A stretch of DNA of 64,000 nt from Treponema sp. (GTDB taxonomy: Bacteria > Spirochaetota > Spirochaetia > Treponematales > Treponemataceae), in contig JAFZRP010000123.1 of assembly GCA_017619795.1 (NCBI GenBank), positions 1 to 64,000 of the forward strand, given 5' to 3'. Under the pieces are notes generated by a model that was not told the DNA's origin, did not search any database, and saw only the letters and a list, made by a program, of their open reading frames with translations. Positions 62,771-64,000 of this stretch are shown here, one piece after another. The number at the start of each line of letters is the position of its first letter. Within the stretch, counting starts at the first letter, position 1. Made by a program: the position numbers and the translations under genes.

Positions 62771-64000
62771 TTACATAGCTCCAGCTACATTATAGATGCT
62801 TTCGTAAACCTCTTCAATCTTTTCTTCATCTATACTGGAGAATGCTACGCGTAAAGTGTTTGAATCAATCTGAATAATACCTATTCCTTTTTCTGCAAGA
62901 AGCTTTTTGCGGATATCTTCTGCGTTTCCGGTTTTTACATTGAAGCTCATAAAGTAACCGGAATTGAAAGGAAGCGGTGTGAGAACATCAGATTTATGTG
63001 TATTAACAAACTTTCTTACAGCATCGTAGCGGCGTTTAAGCATATTGCGAAGCTGTTTTTTCTGTTCGTTGTGTGCTGCATCATTGATTGCGTGAAGAAC
63101 AAGTGCCTGTGATGGAGTAGAAGAGCAGGAAACTGAAGATCGGATTGCAGCCATAAACTTAGTTGTAAGGGCAGCATACTGTTCTTCTGTCATTCCTTTA
63201 GAAGCAAAGGTGATAAAGCCTGTCCTGAATCCCCAGGCAAAATCCTCTTTTGTAGGACCGTCAGCCTTAATTGCAAGAATGTTTTCGTGCATATCGGCAA
63301 AGTAAGCAAACAGAGACTGAGGTTCAATATCATCTTCGTAGTTTAAGCCAAAGTAAGCATCATCAGAAAGAACAAGAACCTTTGTGCCGCTTTCTGCAAG
63401 CTTCTTTACAATTTTACAGATCTCTGCAGCTTCTGTTTTAGTTGGGCTGTAGCCTGAAGGATTCTGAGGGAAGTTCAAAAGCACTCGAACTGAACCATAT
63501 TTTTTTGCATCCTCATTAAGGGCGCGTTCAAAATCCTTAAGATTAAAATGACCGTCTTCAAAGCATTCAAACTGATGGAACTCAGCATTTCTGCGGGCAC
63601 AAGTGATAAGCTCGTAATTGTCCCAGCAAGGATTAGCAGCAAGCAAAGGTTTGTCTGAATCTATGAACAAATCTGCTGTATAAGAAAGAACTGCTGTAAG
63701 TCCAGGAACCAGAATCGGCAGAGAAAAAGTTTTGTCCTTAAGAGAAGGATTTTTTTCTATGATTTTTTCTTTCCAGATTTTGCGAAGGTCAGGATTTCCG
63801 GCAGTTTTTGCATAAGCAACAGTTTCGCGTGAATTAAAGTCCGGCATTGATTTTTTGTATGTGTCGAGCTCAATTGGAGTTCCGTTTGCAACTGCCATAC
63901 CAATTGTACCGTTAGCAAAGCTTGCAGATTTAGCAGCCTCGCCACCCTGGGCTATAATTCCGTTAGGAAAATAAAGCCTTAATCCCATGTCCGAAAGCAG
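62771..64000 (-). CDS. Class I/II aminotransferase, 5' end cut by window
   Basis: This PLP-dependent enzyme is seen from residue-LLSDMGLRLYFPNG onward; the frame stays open to the window edge, so ATG 63988 is probably internal. Landmarks are GNPDLRKIWKEKI, NPCWDNYELI, LLNFPQNPSGYSPTKTEA (substrate/PLP Asn), VLSDDAYFGLNYED and the lysine region AIKADGPTKEDFAWGFRTGFI (Lys before EDFAWGFR likely the PLP lysine). It matches the aspartate/aminotransferase fold I family in Treponema and Firmicutes; the exact amino acid is unknown. Co-transcribed with the solute-binding lipoprotein. Confidence 0.85.
   Translation of the reverse strand: MLSDMGLRLYFPNGIIAQGGEAAKSASFANGTIGMAVANGTPIELDTYKKSMPDFNSRETVAYAKTAGNPDLRKIWKEKIIEKNPSLKDKTFSLPILVPGLTAVLSYTADLFIDSDKPLLAANPCWDNYELITCARRNAEFHQFECFEDGHFNLKDFERALNEDAKKYGSVRVLLNFPQNPSGYSPTKTEAAEICKIVKKLAESGTKVLVLSDDAYFGLNYEDDIEPQSLFAYFADMHENILAIKADGPTKEDFAWGFRTGFITFASKGMTEEQYAALTTKFMAAIRSSVSCSSTPSQALVLHAINDAAHNEQKKQLRNMLKRRYDAVRKFVNTHKSDVLTPLPFNSGYFMSFNVKTGNAEDIRKKLLAEKGIGIIQIDSNTLRVAFSSIDEEKIEEVYESIYNVAGAM

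Noticed and set aside
62771..63988. ATG 63988 as the true start of the aminotransferase
   Set aside because: The frame continues open to the window edge with LLSD before the Met, as in family members whose N-terminus is longer; the gene is more likely cut by the window.

Overview
The window looks like the chromosome of a spirochaete of the Treponema type. The evidence is AT-rich coding sequence, an archaeal/spirochaete-type phenylalanyl-tRNA synthetase beta chain (569 aa), spirochaetal lipoboxes (FTSC, FLSC, FSSC), an N-terminal-PyrK/C-terminal-PyrD fusion, CotH-type lipoproteins and a giant bacterial Ig-like repeat protein. The genus is an inference from gene content; no rRNA was seen. I found no tRNA, CRISPR array, insertion sequence or prophage. 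No gap between genes exceeds about 245 bases, and every gap over about 130 bases is described through its promoters, terminators or repeats.

Layout. (1) 1-20962: the 3' part of one enormous gene, nearly 7,000 codons in the window, made of about forty Ig-like modules arranged in larger ~2.2-kb cassettes and ending in a propeller-like tail. It is closed by two hairpins. (2) 21-25 kb, plus strand: an AAA-ATPase-like/PD-(D/E)XK protein, N-acetylglutamate synthase and a CE2-type SGNH esterase. (3) 25-32.5 kb, minus strand: PyrK-PyrD fusion, CotH lipoprotein, PyrF, an FMN hydroxy-acid oxidase-like protein and phosphofructokinase. A 215-bp palindromic element lies between the last two and pyrF. (4) 32.6-36.5 kb: the FtsK/SpoIIIE DNA translocase. 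(5) 36.5-45.3 kb, minus strand: the most unusual region. It is a seven-gene operon coding for a radical SAM/SPASM peptide maturase, two proteins sharing a double-glycine leader (a 95-aa Pro/Gly/Cys peptide and a 279-aa papain-like cysteine peptidase), a secreted protein of unknown function, and a complete type I export machine (C39-peptidase ABC transporter, HlyD-like adaptor, TolC-like channel). (6) 45.5-53.8 kb: EamA transporter, pheT, an RNA methyltransferase, a GyrI-like protein, a DHH phosphoesterase, and an operon of a DUF5058-like membrane protein, a second membrane protein and an M20 peptidase. (7) 53.8-64 kb: fucose-isomerase-family protein, PrsW/glycolipid-synthase-like/YhhN operon, intracellular GH5 glucanase, a small lipoprotein, dGTPase, a hypothetical protein, a solute-binding lipoprotein, and an aminotransferase cut by the window end.

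The proposed undescribed system is region 5. The maturase would modify one or both GG-leader substrates; the ABC transporter would cut the leader after Gly-Gly; HlyD and TolC would carry the product across the spirochaete envelope. The unusual point is that one substrate is itself an enzyme-sized cysteine peptidase whose leader matches the small peptide's at 14 of 22 positions.

Two genome-scale patterns also stand out. At least seven genes that head a transcript have a -10 box only 6-7 bases before the start codon and no Shine-Dalgarno site, which suggests leaderless mRNAs, while genes inside operons have normal ribosome sites. Five gene ends carry copies of one conserved hairpin, usually TGTCGGG-CTTGN-CCCGACA, always with the CTTG loop on the plus strand.
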